64,000 bases of DNA from JADKAV01 sp963769435 (GCA_963769435.1 CAVYLN010000002.1:1984001-2048000), one strand, 5' to 3'; counted from the first letter of the stretch, positions 1 through 8,613 are shown. The notes: generated by a model not told the origin, from the letters alone. Numbers and translations are program-made.

Positions 1-1035
1 TTCCCGGTTCAGCTCCCTGCGCGCCTTGGAGATGGACTTCCACCGCTGCCGCTCAGCCCGCGCCGCCGCGCCGCCTTTCTTGACCGCCAGGTGGGCGAGT
101 TCCCGGCGCAGGCGATGCCAACTCGCCAACCGCTCGGCCCCGAGGAGCCCGTCGTCCACGGCCGCTTGCACGGCGCAGCCCGGCTCTGAGTTGTGGCTGC
201 AATCGGAGAAGCGGCAATCCTCAGCAAGGAGTTCCACATCGGGGAAACTGCTCGCCAGGGAGTCCTCGTCCCCCCACAGCTGCAACTCGCGCAGGCCGGG
301 AGTGTCCACGAGGTACGCACCCCACGGCAGTTCCACAAGCCGGCGGGCCGTCGTTGTGTGTCTGCCCTTCCCGTCGAAGTCGCGGACCGCGGTCACAGCC
401 TGCAGGTCGGTGTCCGCAAGAGCGTTCAGGAGGCTGGACTTGCCGACGCCGGACGAGCCCAGGAGGATCGCACAAGTGCCGGGTGCGAGCAAGGTCCGCA
501 GCGCGGTGACACCCGCTCCCGTCTGGGAACTGGTGACGATCATCCGGACGCCGAAAGCGACGGCCTCCACCTCCGCGCTGAGGGTCTCCACGACATCCGG
601 ACCCACGAGGTCGGACTTGGTGAGCACGACGATCGGTTGCGCCCCGGAGTCCCAGACGAGAGTCAGAAAACGCTCGAGCCGGCGCACGCTGAAGTCCTCG
701 GAGACTGCCATCGCCACGATCCCGAGGTCGATGTTCGCGGCTATGGCCTGTTCCACCACCGCGTCGTGTTCGGTTTCTCCGGGCCGCTTGCGGGCGAGCA
801 GTCCGGACCTCGGTTGCACGCCCGTGATCCTGGCCACGCGGTCCACGTCGTCCCAGGCGAAGTCGACCCAATCACCGACGACGGGCAGATCGGCCGGTCC
901 GAGGGCGTCGTGCCGGAACCGTCCGGCCAGGACCGCCGGGAGCCGGTCCGGTGCCTGTGCAGATTCCGGGGCGAGTTCCCAGCGGCTCTTGTGCACGGCG
1001 ACCACCCGGGCTCGGGACGGTGGTTCAGGGGTCAC
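1..1035 (-). CDS. rsgA: Ribosome small-subunit biogenesis GTPase RsgA (C-terminus beyond left edge)
   Basis: RsgA is a circularly permuted GTPase that helps mature the 30S subunit in the cytoplasm. In the 345 visible codons an OB-like N-terminus is followed by the G4 motif VLTKSD (about 137-142), the P-loop GSSGVGKSSLLNA (about 193-205), G3 DTPG (244-247), and a zinc knuckle with Cys274, Cys279, His281 and Cys287. The order G4 before G1 is diagnostic of the family. The start is GTG, fixed by an in-frame TGA nine bases upstream. No stop codon occurs before the window edge, so the last residues are missing. No frame breaks are seen. Confidence 0.95.
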   Translation of the reverse strand, partial: MTPEPPSRARVVAVHKSRWELAPESAQAPDRLPAVLAGRFRHDALGPADLPVVGDWVDFAWDDVDRVARITGVQPRSGLLARKRPGETEHDAVVEQAIAANIDLGIVAMAVSEDFSVRRLERFLTLVWDSGAQPIVVLTKSDLVGPDVVETLSAEVEAVAFGVRMIVTSSQTGAGVTALRTLLAPGTCAILLGSSGVGKSSLLNALADTDLQAVTAVRDFDGKGRHTTTARRLVELPWGAYLVDTPGLRELQLWGDEDSLASSFPDVELLAEDCRFSDCSHNSEPGCAVQAAVDDGLLGAERLASWHRLRRELAHLAVKKGGAAARAERQRWKSISKARRELNRE

Positions 1036-1145
1036 TGTTCGTCACGTTTCAGTCGGAGGCAGACCTCATTATGCGCAGCCGGACTGCCGGGGACCAAGTG
1101 GGTTTTCGAGTTGTTCGGGGTGACCTCGCACCCCTTGTCCCTGAC

Positions 1146-2243
1146 TCAGGCCCGGCTCCCGGTCTGGGCGAATGTGAGGAGTTGATCGCGAGACAGACCC
1201 TCAAGACCACACCGACCAAGGGTGCGTCCCTCCGCAACGAAGTCACGGTCGAGCAGCGCCCCGGACAGGTGGATCACCGATTCCATGAGCGGGACGTCCA
1301 CGCCCAGTTGTCTGCCGAGTTGGGAGTAGATGGTCAGGCCGATCGGAACGTCCTCGGTGAGATAGCGGCTGTCGATCTCGGTCGGCCCCTTGATCCCGTT
1401 CAGAGCGGCGACGCCGCGGATCACCGACCAGAACGAATCGCCGGACGGTCCGTAGCCCATCTTCGCGTAGGTGTCGAGCAGGCTCAGCACATCCACGCCC
1501 AGCGCCGCGCCGATCGCTTGCCGCTCCGCATCGATCGCCTCGATGGCCTGACACACGTGCGGTGTCATGCCCTCTTCGTAGTAGTAGAACTCGCCGTGGC
1601 TGTACTCGATGCGACTGGCTGAGAGAAGCACGCCGAGACAGTGCAGGGTCGGATTGGGATTGTTCAACCCGGCCTCGAACACGTTCGTCATCTGCTCGAT
1701 GCCGGGGTAGAGGTCGTCCATGGCCGGCATCACGCGGTCCGCGTACTGTGCCGGGAACGTGCCGATCGAGACGTACCGGCGTCGGCCGAAGACCCTCACC
1801 GTGTTGGGTCCGACGATCCGCGTGGCGTACGGAAGGGCAGCGATCTCCGAGATGGCGACGTCCGCAGTCACCTCGAGGCCGCGGAACCGTTCTGCGGCCG
1901 CCAGCGACCCCAGCGATCCCGGCATGAAAACCAGGTTCATCCCATCGTGCAGGTGAGGGGCGATCAGGTCGGCGAACGTCATCTGGTGCATGGTCGGGAC
2001 CACTACGAGCACGGCCTCGGTGTCGGTGAGCGCTACCGAGAAGTCGTCGGTGACTGCAACGGGCGCCTCACCGGCGATGGCGCCTTCCGCGACGATCGTC
2101 CCGGCGGCCTCGATCCCACCCAGGGCATCTGTGAATCCCGGTGCCTCGCACAGCGTCACGTCGTGCCCGCCCAGCGCGAACTCCACGGCGGCGGTTCGGG
2201 CGCCTGCCCCACCGCCCAGAACGGTCACACGTCGGGAAGGCAT
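1146..2243 (-). CDS. NAD(P)-dependent opine/octopine dehydrogenase family protein
   Basis: This 365-residue protein begins with a Rossmann dinucleotide-binding motif (VTVLGGGAGA at about 6-14), followed by a helical C-terminal domain with conserved-looking blocks such as GLNNPNPTLH and YYYEEGMTPHV, as in the octopine/nopaline dehydrogenase family. Such enzymes reductively join an amino acid and a 2-oxo acid, or oxidise the product. The substrate here cannot be read from sequence. It sits alone between rsgA and the downstream minus-strand genes with ordinary short gaps, so no pathway is implied. A ketopantoate-reductase-like activity is the main alternative. The ATG start is well placed. Confidence 0.8.
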   Translation of the reverse strand: MPSRRVTVLGGGAGARTAAVEFALGGHDVTLCEAPGFTDALGGIEAAGTIVAEGAIAGEAPVAVTDDFSVALTDTEAVLVVVPTMHQMTFADLIAPHLHDGMNLVFMPGSLGSLAAAERFRGLEVTADVAISEIAALPYATRIVGPNTVRVFGRRRYVSIGTFPAQYADRVMPAMDDLYPGIEQMTNVFEAGLNNPNPTLHCLGVLLSASRIEYSHGEFYYYEEGMTPHVCQAIEAIDAERQAIGAALGVDVLSLLDTYAKMGYGPSGDSFWSVIRGVAALNGIKGPTEIDSRYLTEDVPIGLTIYSQLGRQLGVDVPLMESVIHLSGALLDRDFVAEGRTLGRCGLEGLSRDQLLTFAQTGSRA

Positions 2244-2296
2244 GCGCGCATCATGTCACGGTGTCGGGCACCCCCGCCAAAGACGAGCAGGAACGA

Positions 2297-3184
2297 TCAC
2301 CCGGAGTCAAGTGGCTGCACGGAAACCATCTCGTAGTCCCGGCCGAAGGCATTCCTGGTCGCTCGGCACGTCGCCGGGGTTCCCAGGGGGACCGTGACCT
2401 CGCGCACGCGCACTGCCAGGTTGGGCGAGGCGCTCAGAACGATCTCGAACTCATCGTCAGCGAGTTCTACTTCGGACAGCGGTGACAGTGCCTCGATTCG
2501 GTCCGACCCCATGCCTGCCGCCCTGACCAGGGATTGGGCGGCTTGGGCGAGCCGACTCTGGGAGCAGCGCCCGCGCAGGTGTTCCGGTACGACCAGGTCC
2601 TGTTCGTGGGCGGTCAGGATCCGGTCCCCCACCTGTGGCGTCACGCGGCCGTAGCACAGTCCGTGCGGGAGCAGAACCATCGTGGCTGCGAACCGGTCAC
2701 CACCCAGATGTGAGCACTCCCACACGCGTCCCGGCCATCGCTCGTCCAAGGCCGCGGCCACGGGCCGTCCCTGCATCGCGCAGCACACGTCGTGGCGACT
2801 GTGTGCGCAGACGATCGCGACCGGCTCGCCCTCGCCAGGATCCACCTGCCACTGCGCATCGACCAGGTCCGCCGCGGACCCGGCAACGCCCCAGCGGATG
2901 CCTTCGAGCCCCGGCCGGACGTCGGCCAGTGCCCACCGGATCGGGCCTTCGGTTCGGGGGTGCCGACCCGGCCGCCGGATCAATGAGATGCGCGCGTCGA
3001 GCGCGGCCGCCCGGATCGCCAAGCCACGAGCGACATCCGGCGCGAAGACGTCGAGGGCGTTGATGGGCCAGGCACCCTCATGTTCGATGAGCAGCCACCG
3101 CTGGGCGGGCGGCGCTGTCGCCACCATGCTGTCGCCGCGTTCCCGCGCCGCCACCGAGCAGCGGAAGGTCTTGGTCGTGTCCAT
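2297..3184 (-). CDS. Sucrase/ferredoxin-like (Suc_Fer) thioredoxin-fold protein
   Basis: The 295-residue protein matches the sucrase/ferredoxin-like family, thioredoxin-fold proteins of [2Fe-2S] ferredoxin type. Likely cluster ligands lie in VCAHSRHDVCCA (Cys126, Cys134, Cys135) and further on at Cys157 (ECSHLGGDRF) and Cys177 (GLCYGR). Its ATG shares one base with the stop of the JmjC gene (TGATG), so translation is probably coupled and the two products are likely made in fixed proportion. I infer that it could supply electrons or assemble iron for the upstream oxygenase; nothing in the sequence proves this. No frame breaks. Confidence 0.8.
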   Translation of the reverse strand: MDTTKTFRCSVAARERGDSMVATAPPAQRWLLIEHEGAWPINALDVFAPDVARGLAIRAAALDARISLIRRPGRHPRTEGPIRWALADVRPGLEGIRWGVAGSAADLVDAQWQVDPGEGEPVAIVCAHSRHDVCCAMQGRPVAAALDERWPGRVWECSHLGGDRFAATMVLLPHGLCYGRVTPQVGDRILTAHEQDLVVPEHLRGRCSQSRLAQAAQSLVRAAGMGSDRIEALSPLSEVELADDEFEIVLSASPNLAVRVREVTVPLGTPATCRATRNAFGRDYEMVSVQPLDSG

Positions 3185-4437
3185 CAGGCGGTGACCAGGA
3201 CACCTTCGCGCAGCAGGCGACGTACCAAACCCACCGCTGCATCTGTGGCCACCGGCAAGGCCCCGACCACGACCGGACCGCCGGCGAGCAGCAGTTCGAG
3301 AGCGGGCAACTCTTCGTCGGAGATCGGGACGTGCCTGCCGCCCGGCAGCACGAGTTCACACGGTTCACCGGCTTGCACGCGACGCCGCGGATTCAGGTTG
3401 GCGCGAAGGCGCACGCGATCCGAGGCGCTGAGATCACCTGCCGCGCGGGCCTGCGCCAGGGGTGACACCGGTTCGGGTCGTTGCTGAGTCTGGAGCCGGT
3501 CGTGCAGGGTGTCGGCGACGGATTCCACGTCGAGGGTCTGCAGTGCCGCCGTGATCTCCTTGACCACGGATCGGATCTGGGCCACGCCGTCCGGACCGGT
3601 GGGATCCCAGCCCACTGGCAGCGAACCGCGCCACCCGTCTGCTTCGAGCACCGAGAGGACACCGCGCACGATGTCACGTTCGACGACTGTGTGGACACCG
3701 AACGTCAGGTGCACGCTGGTGCCGCCGAGAGCGGTGGCTGAGTGCAGGAACCCGCGCGGAAGGTACAGGCAGTCGCCGGGATCCAGGACCTCTTCCAGCA
3801 GCGGCTCCGTCCGCGCGCGCTCGGCCACTTGGTCGCGGAGGGAGTCCCAGGGTTCGTTCGCCATGGGCTCGCGCAGAACCGGCTCATGGACCGTCCAACG
3901 CTTCCGGCCGGAGATCTGCAGGACGAACACGTCGTGCGTGTCGTAGTGGGAGGCGAACCCCTGCGACTGTGGCGGGGTGATGTAGGCATTGACCTGCACC
4001 GGATGGCCCAACTGTGACGTCAGGTCCGCTGCGAGTTCGCGGACGGGGGACCACGTGCGGTGCAGACCCTGCAGCACGAGCGTGGTGCCGTCGACGAAAT
4101 GGCGCAGCACCGCGTCATCGATGATCTGATCGGAGATCTGGGCGCCCACCCCGCCGGACCCGGTGAACCGTCCGGGCGCAATGACGCTGCCGTTCTTGGC
4201 CAGGCGCAGGAACGGAGTGCGCAGGCCACGGCGGCTCAGCAGTTCGTCGGCCGCCTCCTCGGAGAAGACGTCCGCGACCTCTCCGGGCAGATCTGTGGAC
4301 CGGGACAGCCACGCCCGTTGTCCCCAAAGGTCACGCGCGAAGGTCTCGCGGGACGCCGAACACAGTCTGGCCAGCGCTCCGGACTCTTCAGCGGGAGCAC
4401 CCGAAGGTGCCCCCGCTGAAGGTTGATGCGGAGTCAC
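3184..4437 (-). CDS. JmjC/cupin Fe(II)/2-oxoglutarate oxygenase (JmjC_2 family)
   Basis: This 417-residue protein looks like the bacterial JmjC_2/cupin-4 family, which includes ribosomal oxygenases and other protein hydroxylases. The iron triad is visible as HxD (His164-Asp166, in SHYDTHD) and a distal His232 in LPRGFLHSAT; the C-terminal third resembles the helical/winged part of the family. I chose the GTG at 4437 because its first four bases form a GTGA overlap with the stop of the upstream GGAD-repeat peptide, and because frames further upstream only read the repeat out of phase (a Pro/Thr/Val-rich stretch). It is coupled downstream to the Suc_Fer gene. The family is known to hydroxylate protein side chains; the peptide as substrate is inference. 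Confidence 0.85.
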   Translation of the reverse strand: MTPHQPSAGAPSGAPAEESGALARLCSASRETFARDLWGQRAWLSRSTDLPGEVADVFSEEAADELLSRRGLRTPFLRLAKNGSVIAPGRFTGSGGVGAQISDQIIDDAVLRHFVDGTTLVLQGLHRTWSPVRELAADLTSQLGHPVQVNAYITPPQSQGFASHYDTHDVFVLQISGRKRWTVHEPVLREPMANEPWDSLRDQVAERARTEPLLEEVLDPGDCLYLPRGFLHSATALGGTSVHLTFGVHTVVERDIVRGVLSVLEADGWRGSLPVGWDPTGPDGVAQIRSVVKEITAALQTLDVESVADTLHDRLQTQQRPEPVSPLAQARAAGDLSASDRVRLRANLNPRRRVQAGEPCELVLPGGRHVPISDEELPALELLLAGGPVVVGALPVATDAAVGLVRRLLREGVLVTA

Positions 4438-4669
4438 GCGCTGCCGTCGGCCCCGCCGTCCGCGCCACCGTCGGCCCCACCGTCGGCCGCCGACCGTCGG
4501 CACCACCGTCGGCACCGCCGTCGGCGCCACCGTCGGCACCGGAGTCGGCGCCACCGTCGGCACCGCCGTCGGCACCGGAGTCCGCGCCACCGTCCGCACC
4601 GCCGTCGGCACCGGAGTCCGCGCCACCGTCGGCACCACCGTCCCCTGCCATCATCTCGTCGTCCAGCAT
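4434..4669 (-). CDS. Gly-Gly-Ala-Asp repeat peptide, about 78 aa (one frame break)
   Basis: I do not recognise this gene. An ATG with a strong Shine-Dalgarno sequence (GAGAGGG, about 5 bases upstream) opens MLDDEMMAGD followed by GGAD units, with SGAD at every third unit for the first three rounds (36-base DNA period). An Asp recurs every fourth residue. Near 4487-4492 the GGAD pattern jumps frame; one extra base would restore it and give an acidic 78-residue peptide ending ADGGADGSA, whose TGA overlaps the JmjC start as GTGA. As written, the first frame instead runs out to a stop at 4388 through a Pro/Thr/Arg-rich tail. No signal peptide. Candidate substrate of the JmjC enzyme. Confidence 0.6.
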
Positions 4670-4712
4670 CGTTTCCCTCTCGCTCGTCGTGACCTTCAGG
4701 CACCAGGATCGT

Positions 4713-4730
4713 ATTCCGAATTCCGCGGAA
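4713..4730. promoter_or_regulatory. Possible operator or promoter region between GGAD operon and thioredoxin
   Basis: The 138-base gap between the divergent peptide and thioredoxin starts contains a perfect 10-base palindrome (TTCCGCGGAA, 4721-4730) directly beside a related TTCCGAA. It lies about 45 bases upstream of the peptide start, where a promoter for the minus operon would be expected. This is a weak call based only on symmetry and position. Confidence 0.25.
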
Positions 4731-4807
4731 GTACCCGGTGAAGCCATGTACCCGCCGCGGGGTTGCTCACTCCTGTCGGCCGCTCTGTGCGCCGGTCCGG
4801 AGGCACA

Positions 4808-5257
4808 ATGGGAGACATGAGCGGATCGAGCATCACCGTGTGCCCGGCGTGCGGCACGAAGAACCGAACGCCCGTGGCGACCACGGGTAGGCCCCGCTGC
4901 GCCAAATGTGGTGCCGACCTGCCGTGGCTGGTTCCGGCGGACGACTCCACAATCGCCGCAGCCATCGACACAACCCCACTGGTCGTCCTCGACCTGTGGG
5001 CACCGTGGTGCGGTCCATGCCGCATGGTGGCCCCGGTGCTCGAGCGCCTGTCCAAGTCGTACGCCGGGCGGATCAAGGTGGTCAAGGTGAACGTGGACGA
5101 CTCGCCGCGGGCGGCGACCACCTACCAGGCGCAGAGCATCCCGACGTTGGTGTTGTTGGACAAGGGACGGGTCGTCGACCGCATCATCGGGGCACAACCG
5201 GAGCCGGTGCTGGCATCCCACATCGACAAGGCGTTGGCCGATCGGGTCAGGCAGTGA
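4808..5257 (+). CDS. Thioredoxin with N-terminal zinc ribbon (thioredoxin-2 type)
   Basis: This 149-residue cytoplasmic thioredoxin has an N-terminal zinc ribbon (Cys12, Cys15, Cys31, Cys34) and the canonical active site WCGPC at 67-71, with the cis-proline in SIPTLVLL. The zinc ribbon is typical of the TrxC/thioredoxin-2 branch, which is often tuned to oxidative stress. GGAGG lies 4 bases before the chosen ATG; the ATG four codons later is possible. It is divergent from the GGAD/JmjC operon, and the 3' end overlaps the convergent STAS-like gene by 11 bases. Confidence 0.92.
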   Translation: MGDMSGSSITVCPACGTKNRTPVATTGRPRCAKCGADLPWLVPADDSTIAAAIDTTPLVVLDLWAPWCGPCRMVAPVLERLSKSYAGRIKVVKVNVDDSPRAATTYQAQSIPTLVLLDKGRVVDRIIGAQPEPVLASHIDKALADRVRQ

Positions 5258-5597
5258 GCCATTCCCAGGCGGCATCCTCGTCGGGGAAGTACTTCGCCTC
5301 CTGGGCGTAGAACGGCTTGGCGAGATCTGCCACGAGCTTCTCCCAGTGACCGTCCCCGACGATCGCCATGCGGGAGATCTTCTTGTGGAACTCGTGCCCG
5401 AAGCGCATGTCGTCAGCCCATGCACTGGGCCGTTCAGAGGTGAAGTCGGAAAGGTCGCACAGCAACTGCACGCTGCCGTGTTCGGCCACCAGCTGCTCCA
5501 TCTCTGGCACCATCACCGCGTAGTCCTCCTTGCCGATGGCGCCGGAGAGTTTGTAACCGATCGCTGAACCTGAACTTCTGTCGAGTTTGGAGATCAT
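5247..5597 (-). CDS. STAS/SEC14-like (SpoIIAA-like) small protein
   Basis: The 116-residue protein resembles the SpoIIAA-like STAS/SEC14 family: a short beta-strand start (GYKLSGAIGKEDY), an acidic helix, a core strand QLLCDLSDF, a region with paired Trp and His (SAWADDMRFGHEF), and the closing YFPDEDAAWEWL motif that is common in these proteins. The family's biochemical role is not settled; members are soluble and often occur alone. I took the ATG at 5597 because it directly precedes the conserved region, although no good ribosome site is seen. Confidence 0.75.
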   Translation of the reverse strand: MISKLDRSSGSAIGYKLSGAIGKEDYAVMVPEMEQLVAEHGSVQLLCDLSDFTSERPSAWADDMRFGHEFHKKISRMAIVGDGHWEKLVADLAKPFYAQEAKYFPDEDAAWEWLTA

Positions 5598-5711
5598 GCT
5601 GATAGCCAATCGCGTGCGCGCAGGCGGTTGCAAACGCGGGCGACACGGGGTGGCCGCGTAATCCCGGCCTCACGCGCTCCCCGGCGTTACGTTGGGCTCG
5701 CTTGGAGGGAA

Positions 5712-6788
5712 GTGGTTGGTGTGTGGCGACGCAGCGTGATCGGGCTCGCGGTCGCCATCCTCTGCAGCACCCCCGCGGCCGCCGCCACGCTCACCCCGCG
5801 GGACGGCTCCGATAGCCACCCCGGACTGGTCAGATACCGAGGGCCGATCGAGCACATCTTCGTGCATCCGTTGATGCCGTCGCCCCGCTACACGTTGCGC
5901 AAGGGCACACAGCCGCGGGAGTTCAACAAGTGGAACATCACCGCGAAGGAGTTCCGTCAGATCGTCCCGCAGTTGTACGACAACGGCTGGGTACTGGTCG
6001 ACCTCGAATCGCAGTTCCGGAAGGTCCGGACCGACTCCGGGGTGGTGTTCAAACGCAAGCCGCTGTGGTTGCCCGAGGGCAAGAAGCCGCTCGTGCTGTC
6101 CATCGACGACCTCAACTACCCGCAGTACATGGTCGACAACCGCCTCAATTCGAAACTGGTGCTCGACGAGTCCGGCGAGGTAGCGTCACTGCGCGTGACG
6201 CCCAAGGGTCGCGAGGTGGTGTCGCGTCGGGCAGAAGTGGTGCCGATCATCGACCGGTTCGTCGAGAAGCACCCGGACTTCTCGATCGACGGCGCACGAG
6301 GAGTCATCGCGCTGACCGGGACCGAAGGGATCCTGGGGTATCGCACGACCGGCGAGGGCCGCAGGGCCCGACGCGAGCAGCGCCGGGTGGCACCGATCGT
6401 GCAGCGCCTTCGGCAGACGGGATGGACCTTCGGGTCCCACAGTTTCGCCCACCCCGACATGTCCACCTCGGGATTCGCAACAGTCCAGAACGACACTCGG
6501 AAGTGGGAGCGCTACGTCGAGCCGTTGCTGGGCCGCAACACCCGGGTCTTCGTGTACCCGTACGGGGCTCCTTTGTCGGCAGACTCGGCCGGACTCGCGC
6601 TCCTGCGCCAAGCCGGATTCCGCATCTTCTGCACCATCAGCCCGGTCGCGCGCTTGGTCTCGGACGGCCCCTACGTGATCCAGGACCGGGTGCGTGTCGA
6701 TGGCCTGGCACTTCTCACCCAACCCGACACGCTCAAGCGGTTCTTCGACCCGGAGTCGGTCGTGGCGCCAGTACGGCCAAGCCTCTAG
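5712..6788 (+). CDS. Secreted polysaccharide-deacetylase-like protein
   Basis: The protein (about 358 residues) has an N-terminal signal peptide (WRRSVIGLAVAILCSTPAAAA) and a NodB-like body. Motif 1 is SIDDLN, where TFDDG is usual. Motif 2 is GSHSFAHPDM, supplying the HxxxH metal ligands, and motif 3 is FVYPYGA. It is probably exported and acts on, or binds, a cell-wall polysaccharide. The changed motif 1 and the lack of Arg in motif 3 mean a classical deacetylase activity is not certain. GGAGGG at 5704-5709 precedes two candidate GTG starts (5712 and 5721). Confidence 0.75.
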   Translation: MVGVWRRSVIGLAVAILCSTPAAAATLTPRDGSDSHPGLVRYRGPIEHIFVHPLMPSPRYTLRKGTQPREFNKWNITAKEFRQIVPQLYDNGWVLVDLESQFRKVRTDSGVVFKRKPLWLPEGKKPLVLSIDDLNYPQYMVDNRLNSKLVLDESGEVASLRVTPKGREVVSRRAEVVPIIDRFVEKHPDFSIDGARGVIALTGTEGILGYRTTGEGRRARREQRRVAPIVQRLRQTGWTFGSHSFAHPDMSTSGFATVQNDTRKWERYVEPLLGRNTRVFVYPYGAPLSADSAGLALLRQAGFRIFCTISPVARLVSDGPYVIQDRVRVDGLALLTQPDTLKRFFDPESVVAPVRPSL

Positions 6789-6829
6789 CGGGCGGCTCAC
6801 ACTGCTGGGCAGGGCCTCTGGGCGGGACC

Positions 6830-8518
6830 TCAGGCGGACCGGGGTCGGACCGTCCGTTCCGGGAGGTGGAAGTCGGGGTCGGGCTTCCACACGTCCGGAA
6901 GCCCCAGCCGTCGCAGTTGGGAGACGGGGGTCTTGGCGATGGCGGCGGCGGTGAGCATGCCACCGCCGAGCGTCCCCGAGATCCCGTGCATGTAGCGGGT
7001 ACTGGCACCGACCAGCCACAGGCCCTTGACCGGCGTTCGTGGTCCGGGTCGCTTGAGCAACATCTGGGACGGCGTCGCCGCGAGGCCGTAGGACGTGCCC
7101 CCGGTGGAGCGGACGAACCGCTCGTGGGTGATCGGCGTGGCCGACTCCTGGTACACGACCGAGTCGGTGATCCCGGGGATGGCACGTTCGGCGCTGCGAA
7201 GGAGGGCGTCGGACAACTCCTGCTTGCGCCGCAGGTATTCGGGGTTGCGCCGATAGGACTCCCCGGCCACGGGGCCGCCGCCGTGCAGTCCCCAGAACCG
7301 GTGGTCGGCCGGTGCGCCGGTCATGATCTGGATGTTGGTCTGCCCGGGCCTCGCCAGACGCGGATTGCCCGGGTCCTTCAGGCTTGCCGACGTGAGATAC
7401 GCGAAGGGCTTCTCGGGCATCCGCCCCGCCGCCACCTGGGCATACGCCCGGTCCAGGTCGTCGTCGGGATAGACCCACCAGTTCGTGTTCGGCGCACCTT
7501 CGGCGGCGAGGTCCCGGTCCAGGATCAGGTACTCGACGTGCAGGGGGATCGCCATGGTCGACGACTGGATGCGCCGGCGCAGCTTCCCGGGCACCGCGTC
7601 CTCGGGCAGCAACTCTCCGAAGGTGCGTTTCAGGTCAGCGTCCGACACGACGATCGGTGCGGTGATGATGTCGGGCATGCCACGACGGCGGTCGGCTGCC
7701 GGCCGGCGCACCCTCACCCCCGTGACTGCCCCGTTGGCCACCAGGATCTCCTCGACCTGTGTGCGCAGCAGCACCTCGCCGCCGTTGGTCGAGATCACCC
7801 GGGCGAGAGCGTCGGCGATCGGCTGACCTCCGCCCCGGGGGTACCAGGCGCCGCCCGCGTAGTGCAGGAAGACGCCGGCGTGCGCCAGGAACGACGCCTT
7901 GTGCGGTGGTACTGCGTAGGTTCCGTTGATGCCTGCCAGAACTGCCCGCAGACGCTGCGAGGCGCCGATCCGGTCGAAGACCTGCCCCAGCGTCGCCGAC
8001 ATGACACGCAGGGTGCGATAGCCGGGTGCCGCGATCTCCACAGCTTGCTTGGGGTTGCGCACACGGGCGGCTTGGTTCATCACCGTCCGGACGTCACGCA
8101 GGAGTCCCACGTACTGATCCACGGCGTCGCGTTCGGAGGGGAAGGCTCGGTTCAGAGCTTCCTGGTAGTTGGTCAGCCCCGCCGGCACGCCGAACTCTCG
8201 GACCGTGCCGGAATCGAACAGCAGAGTGTCGTAGGCCGTCTCATCCATGGGCAGGTACTCGGGGCGGATGCCCAGCGGTTCCAGCACCGACCGCATCGTG
8301 CCGCGCGGCCCGCAGCCTCCGATGTAGTGCAGCCCCACGTCGAACTCGTAGCTCTCGCCGTTGTCGGGGTCCCGATGCGTGAAACAACTCATGTTGCCGC
8401 CGGGCACCGTGTGACGGTCGACGACGATCACCTTCTTGCCGATCCCGGCCAGGTACGCGCCGGTCGACAGCCCACCCGGACCGGCTCCGATGATGATGAC
8501 GTCCGCGTCGGTGCTCAT
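6830..8518 (-). CDS. FAD-dependent phytoene desaturase/retinol saturase-like oxidoreductase
   Basis: This 562-residue flavoprotein starts with a dinucleotide motif (VIIIGAGPGGLSTGAYLAG) and has the middle and C-terminal blocks of the CrtI/carotenoid isomerase/retinol saturase superfamily, including AGGAWYPRGGGQPIADAL and the closing FAD-binding stretch GLWLVGASTRYMHGISG. Members desaturate, isomerise or saturate polyenes at membranes. No crtB or crtE neighbour is present, so a carotenoid pathway cannot be assigned here. It converges with the deacetylase-like gene and is divergent from the following dehydrogenase gene. No frame breaks. Confidence 0.85.
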   Translation of the reverse strand: MSTDADVIIIGAGPGGLSTGAYLAGIGKKVIVVDRHTVPGGNMSCFTHRDPDNGESYEFDVGLHYIGGCGPRGTMRSVLEPLGIRPEYLPMDETAYDTLLFDSGTVREFGVPAGLTNYQEALNRAFPSERDAVDQYVGLLRDVRTVMNQAARVRNPKQAVEIAAPGYRTLRVMSATLGQVFDRIGASQRLRAVLAGINGTYAVPPHKASFLAHAGVFLHYAGGAWYPRGGGQPIADALARVISTNGGEVLLRTQVEEILVANGAVTGVRVRRPAADRRRGMPDIITAPIVVSDADLKRTFGELLPEDAVPGKLRRRIQSSTMAIPLHVEYLILDRDLAAEGAPNTNWWVYPDDDLDRAYAQVAAGRMPEKPFAYLTSASLKDPGNPRLARPGQTNIQIMTGAPADHRFWGLHGGGPVAGESYRRNPEYLRRKQELSDALLRSAERAIPGITDSVVYQESATPITHERFVRSTGGTSYGLAATPSQMLLKRPGPRTPVKGLWLVGASTRYMHGISGTLGGGMLTAAAIAKTPVSQLRRLGLPDVWKPDPDFHLPERTVRPRSA

Positions 8519-8613
8519 GGTTCGAGCAAATCACAACTGGCCGGATGACTCGCCGTGTCCGACGCTTCGTGGGCAACCACCGCGGGCCGTGCCACTCGGT
8601 CTAGGGTCCACAT

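Noticed and set aside
4438..4638. N-terminal extension of the JmjC protein (Pro/Thr/Val-rich)
   Set aside because: This frame is simply the GGAD repeat read out of phase; the GTGA overlap with the peptide stop gives a better start at 4437.
5930..8548. An 872-codon open frame on the plus strand
   Set aside because: It crosses two well-supported genes on both strands, is very rich in Arg, Gly and Pro, and matches no family pattern; it arises from GC-rich third positions.
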